DNA of 64,000 nt from assembly GCF_003853705.1 (NCBI RefSeq), contig NZ_QTQI01000025.1:1-64000 (forward strand), given 5' to 3'. The number at the start of each line of letters is the position of its first letter. Position 1 is the stretch's first letter. The translations under genes were made by a program, and so were the position numbers. Shown piece by piece: positions 8,792 to 16,957 of this stretch. The notes beneath the pieces are model-generated. The model saw only the letters and a list, made by a program, of their open reading frames with translations. It did no database searches and was not told the DNA's origin. Source of the stretch: Burkholderia sp. Bp8992 (GTDB lineage: Bacteria; Pseudomonadota; Gammaproteobacteria; Burkholderiales; Burkholderiaceae).

Positions 8792-9607
8792 ATGGATACG
8801 TCGCTTAACGCGCCCTCGGGCGCCCACGCCCCGTTCCCTTCGCGGCAGCGAGTGCACAGCTGCGCCGCTACTCCGCCCGTTGCCGACACCGCGTCGAAAC
8901 GCGACGCCTCCGCCGCACGGATCGCAGCCCTGTCCGCCCAATTGCTCGCCGCCGACGAAGCGGCCCGCCGCCACCTGGCCGGCGAGCTGCACGACGGGCT
9001 CGGCGCCGAATTGACCGCCGCGCGTTTCGCACTCGCAAACGTTCAAACGTGGCTGCCGGCCGATGCGCCGGAAGGCTGCCTGCGCGCGCTGGCGCTGGCG
9101 CAGCAGGCGCTCGACGCCGCCACCGACGCGAATCGCCGGCTGATCGACGAACGCGACACGCCGGCGCTCGACGCAGGCATGATCGGCGCGCTGTCGTCGT
9201 GGATCGACACGCACGCGGCCCGCACGGGCCTGCGCACGAGCTTAGTGTGTGCGGCCGACGCGCGCCTCACGCAGATCGCCGGCGCCAGCGCGCTCGCGGT
9301 ATTCCGCGTCGCACAGGAAGCGCTGTCGAACGTCGCGAAGCACGCCCGCGCGACGTCCGTCGACGTACGGATCGTCACGGACGGCACGCATCTGTCACTG
9401 ATGGTCACCGACGATGGGACCGGTTTCGCGCGCAGCCGCCGCAGTGGCTACGGCCTCGCCGGCATGCGCGCCCGCTGCGAGGCGTTCGGCGGCAGCTTCG
9501 AGACGGCCACGCCGGAAACCGGCCGCGGCACGCGCGTCGTCGCGCGCTTCGCGTGGGATTCGCTGCTCGCGGTGCCCGTCGCGGCCCGCCGCGCGTCGCT
9601 TTCGTGA
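8792..9607 (+). CDS. Soluble sensor histidine kinase, NarL/DegS (HisKA_3) type
   Basis: A 271-residue kinase without membrane segments. The first ~45 residues show no known sensor domain. The HisKA_3 dimerisation box carries the phospho-accepting His at about residue 67 (ELHDGLG). The HATPase part shows the N box (ALSNVAKHAR), the G1 box (DDGTGF) and GYGLAGMRARCEAFGG. Such kinases phosphorylate LuxR-type response regulators, and one begins seven bases after this stop codon, so the pair is an operon. GGGAGAG precedes the ATG. The signal is not apparent; lack of a transmembrane region argues for a cytoplasmic or protein-relayed input. Confidence 0.9.
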   Translation: MDTSLNAPSGAHAPFPSRQRVHSCAATPPVADTASKRDASAARIAALSAQLLAADEAARRHLAGELHDGLGAELTAARFALANVQTWLPADAPEGCLRALALAQQALDAATDANRRLIDERDTPALDAGMIGALSSWIDTHAARTGLRTSLVCAADARLTQIAGASALAVFRVAQEALSNVAKHARATSVDVRIVTDGTHLSLMVTDDGTGFARSRRSGYGLAGMRARCEAFGGSFETATPETGRGTRVVARFAWDSLLAVPVAARRASLS

Positions 9608-9614
9608 GGTCGTC

Positions 9615-10271
9615 ATGAGCCTGAACATCCTGCTCGTGGATGATCACGCGATCGTCCGGCAAGGGATTCGCCAGTTGCTGATCGACCGCGGCATCGCGCG
9701 CGACGTCACCGAAGCCGAAACCGGCGGCGACGCGATGGCGGCCGTCGACAAACAGGAATTCGACGTGATCCTGCTCGACATCTCGCTGCCCGATACGAAC
9801 GGCATCGAGGTGCTCAAGCGCCTCAAGCGCAAGCTGTCGCGCACGCCGGTGCTGATGTTCTCGATGTACCGCGAGGACCAGTACGCGGTGCGCGCGCTGA
9901 AGGCCGGCGCGGCCGGCTACCTGTCGAAGACGGTCAACGCCGCGCAGATGATCGGCGCGATCCAGCAGGTCGCGGCCGGCCGCAAGTACGTGAGCCCCGC
10001 GATGGCCGAGGCGCTCGCCGAATACGTGTCGTTCGAGAACGAGCCGCTGCCGCACGAGAAGCTGTCCGACCGCGAATACCAGACGCTCTGCATGCTCGCG
10101 TCGGGCAAGCGGCTCACCGACATCGCGAACACGCTGTCGCTGTCGGTGAAGACGGTGAGCGTGTACCGGTCGCGGCTGCTCGAGAAGATGCGGCTGTCGA
10201 ACAACGCGGAACTCACGTTCTACGTGATGAGCAACCGGCTCGTCGACATGGCGCCCACGGCCGGCGCCTGA
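9615..10271 (+). CDS. LuxR/NarL-family response regulator
   Basis: A 218-residue protein. The receiver domain has VDDH at residues 8-11, the phospho-acceptor Asp at about 55 (VILLDISLPD) and the switch Lys in LSKTVNA. The C-terminal LuxR helix-turn-helix reads from LSDREYQTLCML through LSVKTVSVYRSRLLEKM. It is the DNA-binding partner of the HisKA_3 kinase just upstream, and the genes are almost contiguous. Targets are unknown. The dyad repeat upstream of the operon is a candidate autoregulatory site. The start is the ATG after GAGGTCGTC, which gives a canonical receiver N-terminus. Confidence 0.93.
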   Translation: MSLNILLVDDHAIVRQGIRQLLIDRGIARDVTEAETGGDAMAAVDKQEFDVILLDISLPDTNGIEVLKRLKRKLSRTPVLMFSMYREDQYAVRALKAGAAGYLSKTVNAAQMIGAIQQVAAGRKYVSPAMAEALAEYVSFENEPLPHEKLSDREYQTLCMLASGKRLTDIANTLSLSVKTVSVYRSRLLEKMRLSNNAELTFYVMSNRLVDMAPTAGA

Positions 10272-10501
10272 CTGGCGCGACTCGCCTTCGCCCGAATACT
10301 CGGATTCGTCCGATTCCATGACGCGGCGCACGCCGCGTCGCCTTCAACCCCCGCCCGTTTCGCGCGCAAGCGCTTGTTTTATCGGCCGATTCCGCGGCAC
10401 GCCGCTGCACCGCAGCAGGGCTTGCACGCCAAATCGGCTAAAATTATGGGTTTTTACTTAGTCGGCGCGCCGTGCCTGCGCGTGCTGGCGATTCATCCGC
10501 A

Positions 10502-11908
10502 ATGTCCCTCTTCCGCAAGAAAAACGTCGATCGAATGATCGCCGGCGCACACGCCGCCGGGCTCAAGAAAGCGCTCGGCGCGATCGACCTCACCTTCCTC
10601 GGCATCGGCGCGATCATCGGCACCGGCATTTTCGTGCTGACCGGCACCGGCGCCGTGCAAGCCGGCCCCGCACTGATGCTGTCGTTCGTGATCGCCGCGA
10701 TCGCGTGCGGCTTGGCCGCCTTGTCGTATGCGGAGTTCGCGTCGACGATCCCCGTCGCCGGCTCGATCTACACGTATTCGTACGCGACGCTCGGCGAGCT
10801 CGTCGCGTGGATCATCGGCTGGGACCTGATGCTCGAGTACGGCCTCGCGTCGTCGGCCGTGTCGGTCGGCTGGTCGGGCTACCTGCAGTCGCTGCTGCAG
10901 GGCTTCGGGCTGTCGCTGCCGGCCGTGCTGACGGCCGCGCCCGGCGCCGTGCCGGGCGTCGTCACGTGGTTCAACCTGCCCGCGTTCCTCGTGATGATCG
11001 TGATCACGACGCTGCTGTCGATCGGCATCCGCGAGTCGACCCGCATCAACAACATCATGGTGTTCATCAAGGTGTCGGTCGTGCTGCTCGTGATCGCGGT
11101 CGGCCTGTTCCACGTGACGCCCGCGAACTGGAAGCCGTTCATGCCGCACGGCTGGAACGGCGTGTTCGGCGCGGCAGCCGTGATGTTCTTCGCGTTCATC
11201 GGCTTCGACGCGGTGTCGTCGGCGGCCGAGGAAGTGAAGAACCCGAAACGGGACCTGCCGATCGGCATCATCGCGTCGCTCGCGGTGTGCGCGGTGCTGT
11301 ACGTGACGGTCGCCGCGGTCGCGACCGGCATCGTGCCGGCGGCCCAGTACGCGAACATCTCGCACCCGATCTCGTACGCGCTGCAGATCGCCGGCGAGAA
11401 GTGGGTCGCGGGCTTCATCGATCTCGGCGCGGTGCTCGGCATGCTGACCGTGATCCTCGTGATGAGCTACGGCCAGACGCGCGTGATCTTCGCGATGTCG
11501 CGCGACGGGCTGCTGCCGGCGATGCTGTCGCGCGTGCACCCGCGCTACGCGACGCCGTTCCTGACGACCTGGCTCGTCGGCCTGTTCTTCGGGCTGATTG
11601 CCGCGCTCGTGCCGCTCAACGTGCTCGCCGAGCTGATCAACATCGGCACGCTCGCGGCGTTCTCGATGGTGTCGATCGCGGTGCTCGTGCTGCGCCGCAC
11701 GCATCCCGACCTGCCGCGCGCATTCCGCTGCCCGGGCGTGCCCGTGGTGCCGATCCTCGCGGTCGCCGCGTGCCTGTTCCTGATGCTGAACCTGCAACCC
11801 GTCACATGGGCCGCATTCGGCATCTGGCTCGTGATCGGCCTCGTGATCTACTTCCTGTACTCGCGACATCACTCGAAGCTCGCGCACGGTCACCACGACG
11901 CGCACTGA
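10502..11908 (+). CDS. APC-superfamily amino acid permease (cationic amino acid transporter type)
   Basis: A 468-residue inner-membrane transporter with about 12 hydrophobic segments. The first membrane helix carries GIGAIIGTGIFVLTG, the substrate/Na+ site signature of the APC superfamily. FAFIGFDAVSSAAEEVKNPKRDLPIG in the middle is the diagnostic helix 6 to loop region of CAT/YfnA-type permeases. It probably imports amino acids by proton symport; specificity cannot be read from sequence. The C-terminus is His-rich (HHSKLAHGHHDAH). The start chosen is MSLFRKKNVD, matching the usual short basic N-terminus. It is a single gene, followed by a GC-rich hairpin. Confidence 0.9.
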   Translation: MSLFRKKNVDRMIAGAHAAGLKKALGAIDLTFLGIGAIIGTGIFVLTGTGAVQAGPALMLSFVIAAIACGLAALSYAEFASTIPVAGSIYTYSYATLGELVAWIIGWDLMLEYGLASSAVSVGWSGYLQSLLQGFGLSLPAVLTAAPGAVPGVVTWFNLPAFLVMIVITTLLSIGIRESTRINNIMVFIKVSVVLLVIAVGLFHVTPANWKPFMPHGWNGVFGAAAVMFFAFIGFDAVSSAAEEVKNPKRDLPIGIIASLAVCAVLYVTVAAVATGIVPAAQYANISHPISYALQIAGEKWVAGFIDLGAVLGMLTVILVMSYGQTRVIFAMSRDGLLPAMLSRVHPRYATPFLTTWLVGLFFGLIAALVPLNVLAELINIGTLAAFSMVSIAVLVLRRTHPDLPRAFRCPGVPVVPILAVAACLFLMLNLQPVTWAAFGIWLVIGLVIYFLYSRHHSKLAHGHHDAH

Positions 11909-11943
11909 GCGCCGCCGTGCCGCACACGGCACGGTGCGCACCC

Positions 11944-11966
11944 GCGGGGCCGGATACCGGCCCCGC
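11944..11966 (+). terminator. Hairpin after permease gene
   Basis: A perfect 10-bp stem (GCGGGGCCGG with CCGGCCCCGC) with a three-base loop lies 36 bases after the stop. It is followed by a C/T-rich stretch rather than a clean T run, so termination is probable but not certain. Confidence 0.55.
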
Positions 11967-12449
11967 ATTCCCCCTCCCTTCCCCCTGCTCCACGCGCCAC
12001 GTTGCTTTTCGTGCAACGATCCACACGGTAATTCCGATTTTAATTTGCCGTTTTTCGAATGCCGATATATTCAACCCCGATCACAAAGTCGATCGATTAA
12101 AAATACAACACGATCGAATTGAATATGAATAGCAGAAAATAATATCTCGGCCAGCATTGAACTCTTGCATCGGCCAAACTAGTATTCAAGTCGGCTGGCC
12201 GTGTGCCTCGTCCAGCCCGGACCAGACGGGGTATGCGCCGCAGCGGGAGCGCGGCGCGCTGCAATCGATTTCATCGGATCGATTTTTCATTAAACGGAAA
12301 TTCATCGCGCATTCAAAAAAGAATTTTCAGCACATTTTTAAATAAAACAATTTAAACCGGTTAATCCGGTCGCTGGTATCGTATTGCCTCCATCCGGAGG
12401 CATGTCGCTGCACCTGTCCGAAGTTCAACAAGAACCAGAGAGGTCTTTC
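11967..12449. other. AT-rich gene-free island upstream of the two-repeat protein
   Basis: About 480 bases with A+T content much higher than the rest of the window, especially 12030-12135 and 12280-12365 (runs of A and T). It contains two small dyads: ACCGG-TTAAT-CCGGT at 12356-12370 and a GCCTCC/GGAGGC hairpin at 12386-12401 in the probable 5' leader. I see no reading frame that looks coding. Such AT-rich promoters in GC-rich genomes often mark acquired, silenced or strongly regulated genes. Confidence 0.6.
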
Positions 12450-12953
12450 ATGAGCAATACATTGGTCAACGTCACGGCGAAGGTCGAAATCAGCGCGGCC
12501 AACCAGACGATTGCGGGGCTGAAGGATTATCAAAGCAAGAACTGGGCGATCGGGCTGAACGGGGATACGCTGGCACCGGACGGCTTCCTGACGTTCTTCA
12601 CCGAGCGCAACCTGCCGTTCAGCTACTACGTCCGCGCGCGTGGCGTCTCGGTCGGCGAGCCGAGCGCATACCAGGCGAACATCGAAACGCTGACGCAGCG
12701 CATCGCCGCGATTCGCGCGTCGGAGACGAACCTGGTCCAGGCAACGATCCGCGATCTCGAGCTGTACAAGTCGAGGAACTGGGCGATCGGCCTGAACGGC
12801 ACGACGCTGCAGCCGGACAACTTCCTGCCGTTCTTCGGCACGCGCTCCGTGCCGTTCGAGTACTACGTGCGCAGCGGCGGCGTCGAGCTTGGCTCGCCGA
12901 ACGCGTATGACAACAACATCCGCAACCTGACGCAGTACCTGGGCTCGCTCTGA
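12450..12953 (+). CDS. Two-repeat protein of unknown family
   Basis: A 167-residue soluble protein made of two tandem copies of a unit of about 75 residues. Copy 1 (about 22-93) and copy 2 (about 98-167) share a KNWAIGLNG / RNWAIGLNG motif, then TLxPDxFLxFF, PFxYYVR, and GSPNAY or GEPSAY, and end in a leucine-rich helix. There is no signal peptide, cysteine or membrane segment. I do not recognise the family. A repeat architecture with conserved aromatic and Asn residues is seen in lectins and in some secreted or intracellular defence proteins, but no function can be assigned. AGAGG precedes the ATG. The upstream DNA is unusually AT-rich. Confidence 0.75.
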   Translation: MSNTLVNVTAKVEISAANQTIAGLKDYQSKNWAIGLNGDTLAPDGFLTFFTERNLPFSYYVRARGVSVGEPSAYQANIETLTQRIAAIRASETNLVQATIRDLELYKSRNWAIGLNGTTLQPDNFLPFFGTRSVPFEYYVRSGGVELGSPNAYDNNIRNLTQYLGSL

Positions 12954-12964
12954 CGCATCGCCCC

Positions 12965-13017
12965 GCCGGGCGGATGCCTCCGCCCGGCAACCTGCCGACG
13001 GCCCGTCACGGGCCGTC
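12965..13017 (+). terminator. Tandem hairpins after the two-repeat gene
   Basis: Two perfect 10-bp stems in succession: GCCGGGCGGA/TCCGCCCGGC at 12965-12988 and GACGGCCCGT/ACGGGCCGTC at 12997-13017. Neither has a U run. They lie right after the stop codon and probably act together as a terminator. Confidence 0.5.
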
Positions 13018-13159
13018 CTGCCCGCCTTCCTTGCCGCTGTACGGCGCCCTTCCCCGTTTTGCGCGCCCCCCGTTGCCTGCACGCTTGCCGCGGCCGGGTC
13101 ATAATCGCGCCATCGAACCGCGGCCCGCATCGGCGGGCGCGCCCGGCAACAGGAAGAAG

Positions 13160-14188
13160 ATGATGGAAAGCGTCGATCTCGATGTATTGAAGTCCAGCGC
13201 GCGCTGGCTCGAAGAAGGGCGCCGCGTGCTGCTCGTGACGGTCGTGAAGACGTGGGGCTCGTCGCCGCGCCCCGAAGGCGCGATGCTCGCGGTACGCGAG
13301 GACGGCCTGGTGGTCGGCTCCGTGTCCGGCGGGTGTATCGAAGACGACCTGATCGCCCGCGTGCACGCGAGCGGGATCGCGGCCGACGCGCGCCCGGAAG
13401 CGCTCAAGTACGGCGTGACGGCCGAGGAAGCGCACCGCTTCGGGCTGCCTTGCGGCGGCACGATCCAGCTCGTGCTCGAACCGCTCACGCGCAACAGCGG
13501 GATTTCCGCATTGTGCGCGGAAGTCGAGGCCGGCCGCCTCGTCACGCGCACGATGACGCTCGCGACCGGCCGCGCGTCGCTGTCGCCCGCGCAGGCGACC
13601 GACGCTCTCGCGTTCGACGGCGAGCGGCTCGTGACGATCCACGGGCCGCGCTACCGGATGCTCGTGATCGGCGCCGGCCAGTTGTCGCGCTATCTGTGCC
13701 AGATCGCGGTCGGGCTCGACTACCAGGTGACGGTGTGCGATCCGCGCGAGGAATACACGGATGCGTGGGACGTGCCGGGCACGCGCGTCGTGCACACGAT
13801 GCCCGACGATACGGTGCTCGACATGAAGCTCGACGCGCGTTCGGCCGTGATCGCGCTGACGCACGATCCGAAGCTCGACGATCTCGCGCTGATGGAGGCG
13901 CTGAAGACGCCCGCGTTCTACGTGGGTGCGCTCGGCTCGCGGCGCAACAATGCGGCGCGGCGCGAGCGGCTGCGCGAATTCGACCTGAGCGAAGCGGAAC
14001 TGGGCCGGCTGCACGGGCCGGCCGGCATCTACATCGGCAGCAGGACGCCGCCGGAAATCGCGATCTCGATCCTCGCCGAGATCACCGCCGCGAAGAATCA
14101 CGTATCGCTGCCGACGATCCTGCAGGTCGAAGGCGCGAAGGCCGCGCGCGAGATCGCGGCGAACCGCGGCGCGACCTGCGGGCTCTGA
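13160..14188 (+). CDS. XdhC/CoxI family protein
   Basis: A 342-residue protein with the two-part XdhC architecture. The N-terminal XdhC/CoxI domain has VVKTWGSSPRPEGAML near residue 30 and GSVSGGCIEDDL. A C-terminal Rossmann domain follows, with VIGAGQLSRYL and later ALTHDPKLDD and YVGALGSRRN. Family members insert or sulfurate the molybdenum cofactor for xanthine-dehydrogenase-type enzymes. No molybdoenzyme gene is adjacent, so its client is encoded elsewhere. AGGAAG precedes the first of two adjacent ATGs. It is monocistronic in this window, facing the PepSY gene tail to tail. Confidence 0.88.
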   Translation: MMESVDLDVLKSSARWLEEGRRVLLVTVVKTWGSSPRPEGAMLAVREDGLVVGSVSGGCIEDDLIARVHASGIAADARPEALKYGVTAEEAHRFGLPCGGTIQLVLEPLTRNSGISALCAEVEAGRLVTRTMTLATGRASLSPAQATDALAFDGERLVTIHGPRYRMLVIGAGQLSRYLCQIAVGLDYQVTVCDPREEYTDAWDVPGTRVVHTMPDDTVLDMKLDARSAVIALTHDPKLDDLALMEALKTPAFYVGALGSRRNNAARRERLREFDLSEAELGRLHGPAGIYIGSRTPPEIAISILAEITAAKNHVSLPTILQVEGAKAAREIAANRGATCGL

Positions 14189-14241
14189 TCCGCCGCGGCA
14201 GCCAACGACGATCGCGCCGGCTGCGGCCCGGCGCGCGTGCC

Positions 14242-14261
14242 GGTCAGGTCAGGTCAGGTCA
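14242..14261. repeat. Tandem pentanucleotide (GGTCA)x4
   Basis: Four exact copies of GGTCA overlap the stop codon and last codons of the PepSY gene on the minus strand. Gain or loss of a unit would shift the frame and change the C-terminal residues. Confidence 0.85.
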
Positions 14262-14988
14262 GGCCGGCAGCAAGCGCGGCGGCAACCGAACCGACCACCA
14301 GCACGACGCCGACCGTACGGCGCTTGTTCAGTTCGGTCCACAGCAGCACGCCGGTCAGCGACAGCAGGATCAGCGACCCCGCGATCGTATCCATCAGCAG
14401 CACCCAGCCGAGGTTCATCCCGACGCCGCGATGCAGGTTGTTCAGCGTCGTCAGGAACGTATTGCCCGTGCGCTTCACGGACACGTAGCCGTTTCCGACC
14501 CAGTATTCGGCCTGCAGGTTCTGGTGCGGACCGAACACGCCGAACTGCCAGTGTTCGGGCTGCATCACGCGCTTGTCGCCCCACGCGACGGCCTGCGCGG
14601 GCTCCTTGCGCATGCGGCCCGGCTTGCCGTCGAAATGGAGCTCCTGCTGCAGCCACTTCGTCATCGCGGCCGGCGTCTTCGGCACCGGATCCGGCAGCGC
14701 GACCTGCATCTCCTCGACCTGCGGCTCGCCGGTCGGGATCTTCAGCGGCGGCGCGCGGTGATTGAGCAGCACGCCCGTCACGCCGAACAGCAGCCCGAGC
14801 ACCGCGCCCCACAGCCCGACCCAGCCGTGCACCTTGCGCAGCCACTTGATGAAGGTGGCGCGACGCGAGCGCTGGCGGCGCGCGGCCAGCTCGTCGTCGC
14901 TCAAATGGCGGCCCGCCGGGTGCAGCACGGTGACGCCGGCGCGCGGCATGCCCGCCTTGGGCGGGTCGATCGTTTCGGGCGCGTTCAC
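14254..14988 (-). CDS. PepSY-associated TM helix protein, iron-regulated
   Basis: A 244-residue inner-membrane protein. A basic cytoplasmic N-terminus of about 45 residues precedes a first helix with WLRKVHGWVGLWGAVLGLLFG, whose conserved His is typical of PepSY_TM proteins. A periplasmic region of about 110 residues follows, then NLHRGVGMNLGWVLLMD and two more helices at the C-terminus. Related proteins sit with TonB siderophore receptors and may reduce or release iron from ferric siderophores. The start is a GTG; no ATG gives a better N-terminus. A Fur-box promoter and a long perfect hairpin lie upstream, supporting an iron-acquisition role. Confidence 0.82.
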   Translation of the reverse strand: MNAPETIDPPKAGMPRAGVTVLHPAGRHLSDDELAARRQRSRRATFIKWLRKVHGWVGLWGAVLGLLFGVTGVLLNHRAPPLKIPTGEPQVEEMQVALPDPVPKTPAAMTKWLQQELHFDGKPGRMRKEPAQAVAWGDKRVMQPEHWQFGVFGPHQNLQAEYWVGNGYVSVKRTGNTFLTTLNNLHRGVGMNLGWVLLMDTIAGSLILLSLTGVLLWTELNKRRTVGVVLVVGSVAAALAAGLT

Positions 14989-15015
14989 GCGGAAGTATCC
15001 ATTCGTTCAAAACAA

Positions 15016-15046
15016 CGGCCGGCGCGCAATGCATGCGCGCCGGCCG
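15016..15046. other. Perfect 12-bp hairpin in PepSY gene leader
   Basis: Arms CGGCCGGCGCGC and GCGCGCCGGCCG with a seven-base loop lie between the Fur-box promoter and the GTG start. There is no U run. It would form a very stable structure about 28 bases ahead of the start codon. Confidence 0.6.
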
Positions 15047-15053
15047 AGCAACA

Positions 15054-15078
15054 TGAAAATGAGAATGGATATCATTAC
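15054..15078 (-). promoter_or_regulatory. Fur box overlapping a sigma-70-type promoter
   Basis: The core at 15060-15076 matches 13 of 17 positions of the Fur consensus core TGATAATGATAATCATT. On the minus strand a -35-like TTGAGC (15094-15099) and a -10-like TAATGA (15072-15077) are separated by 16 bases, so bound Fur would cover the -10. The downstream gene is the PepSY membrane protein. Confidence 0.7.
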
Positions 15079-15256
15079 ATAAATCAATTGCGAGCTCAAT
15101 CCGCCGGGATCGCCGGCGGCAGGCCGGATGCGCGGAGAAACGCGCACGATGCGCTCGCGTTGCGATGAAATGCCGACTGATCGAAGACAAATACCATCAG
15201 AACGACCTTGCAAGGCCGAGACAGCATTGCGTAAGAAACCGCGTGATGCCGGCCCG

Positions 15257-15574
15257 TCAGCGCAACGGCGGCAGCGGAAAACGCGGCGCGGCGCCGTCCG
15301 GCGCGGGATCGGTGCGATCGAGCGCGTACAGCCACGCGAGCAGGTCCGCGACGGCCTGGTAGAGCTGCGGCGGAATCCGGTCGTCGAGATCGACCTGCAT
15401 CAGCAGCGACACCATCTCCGGCGCCGTATGCACGTACAGCCCCGCATCGCGTGCACGCGCGACGATCATCTCGGCGAGCAGGCCGTAACCCTTCGCGACC
15501 ACGCGCGGCGCCGTGTCGCCGCCTTTCGGGTCGTAGACGAGCGCCGCCGCGCGCTTGCGGGACGTCATGCTCAT
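15257..15574 (-). CDS. FlhB C-terminal-domain-like protein
   Basis: A 105-residue protein that matches only the cytoplasmic tail of FlhB/EscU export-switch proteins: AAALVYDPKGGDTAPRVVAKG, then AEMIVARARDAG and a DDRIPPQLYQAVADLLAWLY end. The membrane domain is absent and so is the autocleaving NPTH motif, which is replaced here by the region around VYDPKGG. Stand-alone proteins of this kind (often called FhlB or YlqH-like) occur beside a second FliK-like gene in several bacteria, as here. Its start overlaps the stop of the FliK-like gene by four bases, implying coupled translation. A role in modulating the flagellar export switch is inferred from family and context. Confidence 0.85.
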   Translation of the reverse strand: MSMTSRKRAAALVYDPKGGDTAPRVVAKGYGLLAEMIVARARDAGLYVHTAPEMVSLLMQVDLDDRIPPQLYQAVADLLAWLYALDRTDPAPDGAAPRFPLPPLR

Positions 15575-16938
15575 CGCGGCGCCTCGTCGTCGGCCGCCTG
15601 CGCCGGCCGGGCACCGGCCGCGCCGCGCGCATAGGCGGCCGCCGCCGCCTGGGCCGCGAACAGGTCGAAGCCGTCCGGCCCGTCGTCGACCGCGCGGATC
15701 GACAGCCCGCCGACCTTGAGCCCCGATCCCTCGAGCCGCTGCCGCAACGCGGCCTCGTTGCGCGCGAGGCGGTTGGCGCCCGTCTGGTTCGCGCGCAGCC
15801 GCGCGACGAGCTGCTCGCCGTTCAGCACCAGTTCCGCATCGACCGTGCCGAGCGACGGCAGCGTCAGCGTCAGGCGCGTGCGCCAGGCGATGCCGTCGCC
15901 CGCGTCGTCGCCCCCGCCGCGCGCCCCGTGGTTGCCCGGTTCGTCAGGCTCGATCGTCCAGTCGAGCCGCGCACCCGGCCACGCCTCGCCGGTCCAGCGA
16001 AACTGGTCGGTCGCGAGCGCATCGAGCTGCTGCCTGACGATCGGTACGGCGGCCGGATGGACGGTCGCGAGGGTCTGCGCCTGCGGATCGGACGATGCGG
16101 CAGCCAGGTCGGCACGTGCGGGCGTCCAGCGCATGTCGGCATGCGCACCCAGCGGATCAGCGGGATCGGGCTGCAACGATCCGCCTTGCCGGGCCGCCGC
16201 CGGCATCGCCTGCGCGGGATCGCGAGCCGGTGCGCCGCCCTGGGCCGGCGTGCCCGGCTGCGCGGCCGCCCGCGCGGGCGCAGGCAGCGGCGAATGCTGC
16301 GCCAGCAGTTCGTCGAGCACATCGGTCGAGCCGGGCGGCGAAGCATCGCGGTCGGCCGGCGCGAGGGCGGACGTCAGGCGTGCCTGCGGCTCGCGCATCA
16401 GCGCCGCGAGCGGACGCTGGCCGGCCAGCCACTGCGCCAGATGGGATTCGTAGAAGAGGCCGCTCTCGCTCACGGCCTGCGCGAGCGCCGCACGCAGCGC
16501 CGCGACCGGCAGCGGCGCGGCCGCTTCGCGTACAGCCGCGGCGGACGATGCCGCGGCGGAGGCAGGCGGGGACGACGTAGCCGGCGCGGATGCAGCCGGC
16601 GCGGGTGTAGCGGGAACGCGCGCCGGCGCGGCCGGATCGGTCAGCAGCACGGTGGGATCGGCCAGCAGCGGCGTGCGCCCGGCAATCGCAGGCGTCGCAT
16701 CGCCGCCCGCGCGCGAAATCGCGTCGAGCACGCGCCCGACCTCGGACAGTGCGGTCTGCGTGGAGGCCGGCGGCGCGGCCGGCGGGCTGCCGGCCGGCGG
16801 CGGGGACGACGCGCCGGCGCCCGGCGTGCCGACCTGCGCGGTCGCGCCGCCGCCGGCGGGCGCCGCGACGGTGTCGGTCAGCAGGCTGTCGAGGCGGCTC
16901 GCCAGCAGCGCGGCCGCAACGGAATCGATACCGGTCAT
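15571..16938 (-). CDS. FliK-like flagellar hook-length control protein (second copy)
   Basis: A 455-residue protein with a long Ala/Pro-rich, low-complexity N-terminal region. The C-terminal domain of about 130 residues has TLTLPSLGTVDAELVLNGEQLVAR, then QTGANRLARNEAALRQRLEGSGL and a final GGLSIRAVD, the pattern of the FliK C-terminal (Flg_hook) domain. The canonical fliK lies nearby at 23980, so this is a paralogue. It is coupled to an FlhB-tail-like gene. FliK proteins measure hook length and trigger the substrate switch through the FlhB tail. This pair could form an accessory switch module, which is inference. A short diverged repeat related to the palindromic element at 27089 lies upstream. 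Confidence 0.85.
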   Translation of the reverse strand: MTGIDSVAAALLASRLDSLLTDTVAAPAGGGATAQVGTPGAGASSPPPAGSPPAAPPASTQTALSEVGRVLDAISRAGGDATPAIAGRTPLLADPTVLLTDPAAPARVPATPAPAASAPATSSPPASAAASSAAAVREAAAPLPVAALRAALAQAVSESGLFYESHLAQWLAGQRPLAALMREPQARLTSALAPADRDASPPGSTDVLDELLAQHSPLPAPARAAAQPGTPAQGGAPARDPAQAMPAAARQGGSLQPDPADPLGAHADMRWTPARADLAAASSDPQAQTLATVHPAAVPIVRQQLDALATDQFRWTGEAWPGARLDWTIEPDEPGNHGARGGGDDAGDGIAWRTRLTLTLPSLGTVDAELVLNGEQLVARLRANQTGANRLARNEAALRQRLEGSGLKVGGLSIRAVDDGPDGFDLFAAQAAAAAYARGAAGARPAQAADDEAPR

Positions 16939-16957
16939 GATCGGAGCCTGCTCACCC

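Noticed and set aside
10272-10501. Promoter-like TTGCAC and TAAAAT hexamers before the permease gene
   Set aside because: They are only 11 bases apart, too close for a sigma-70 promoter, so no promoter was annotated.
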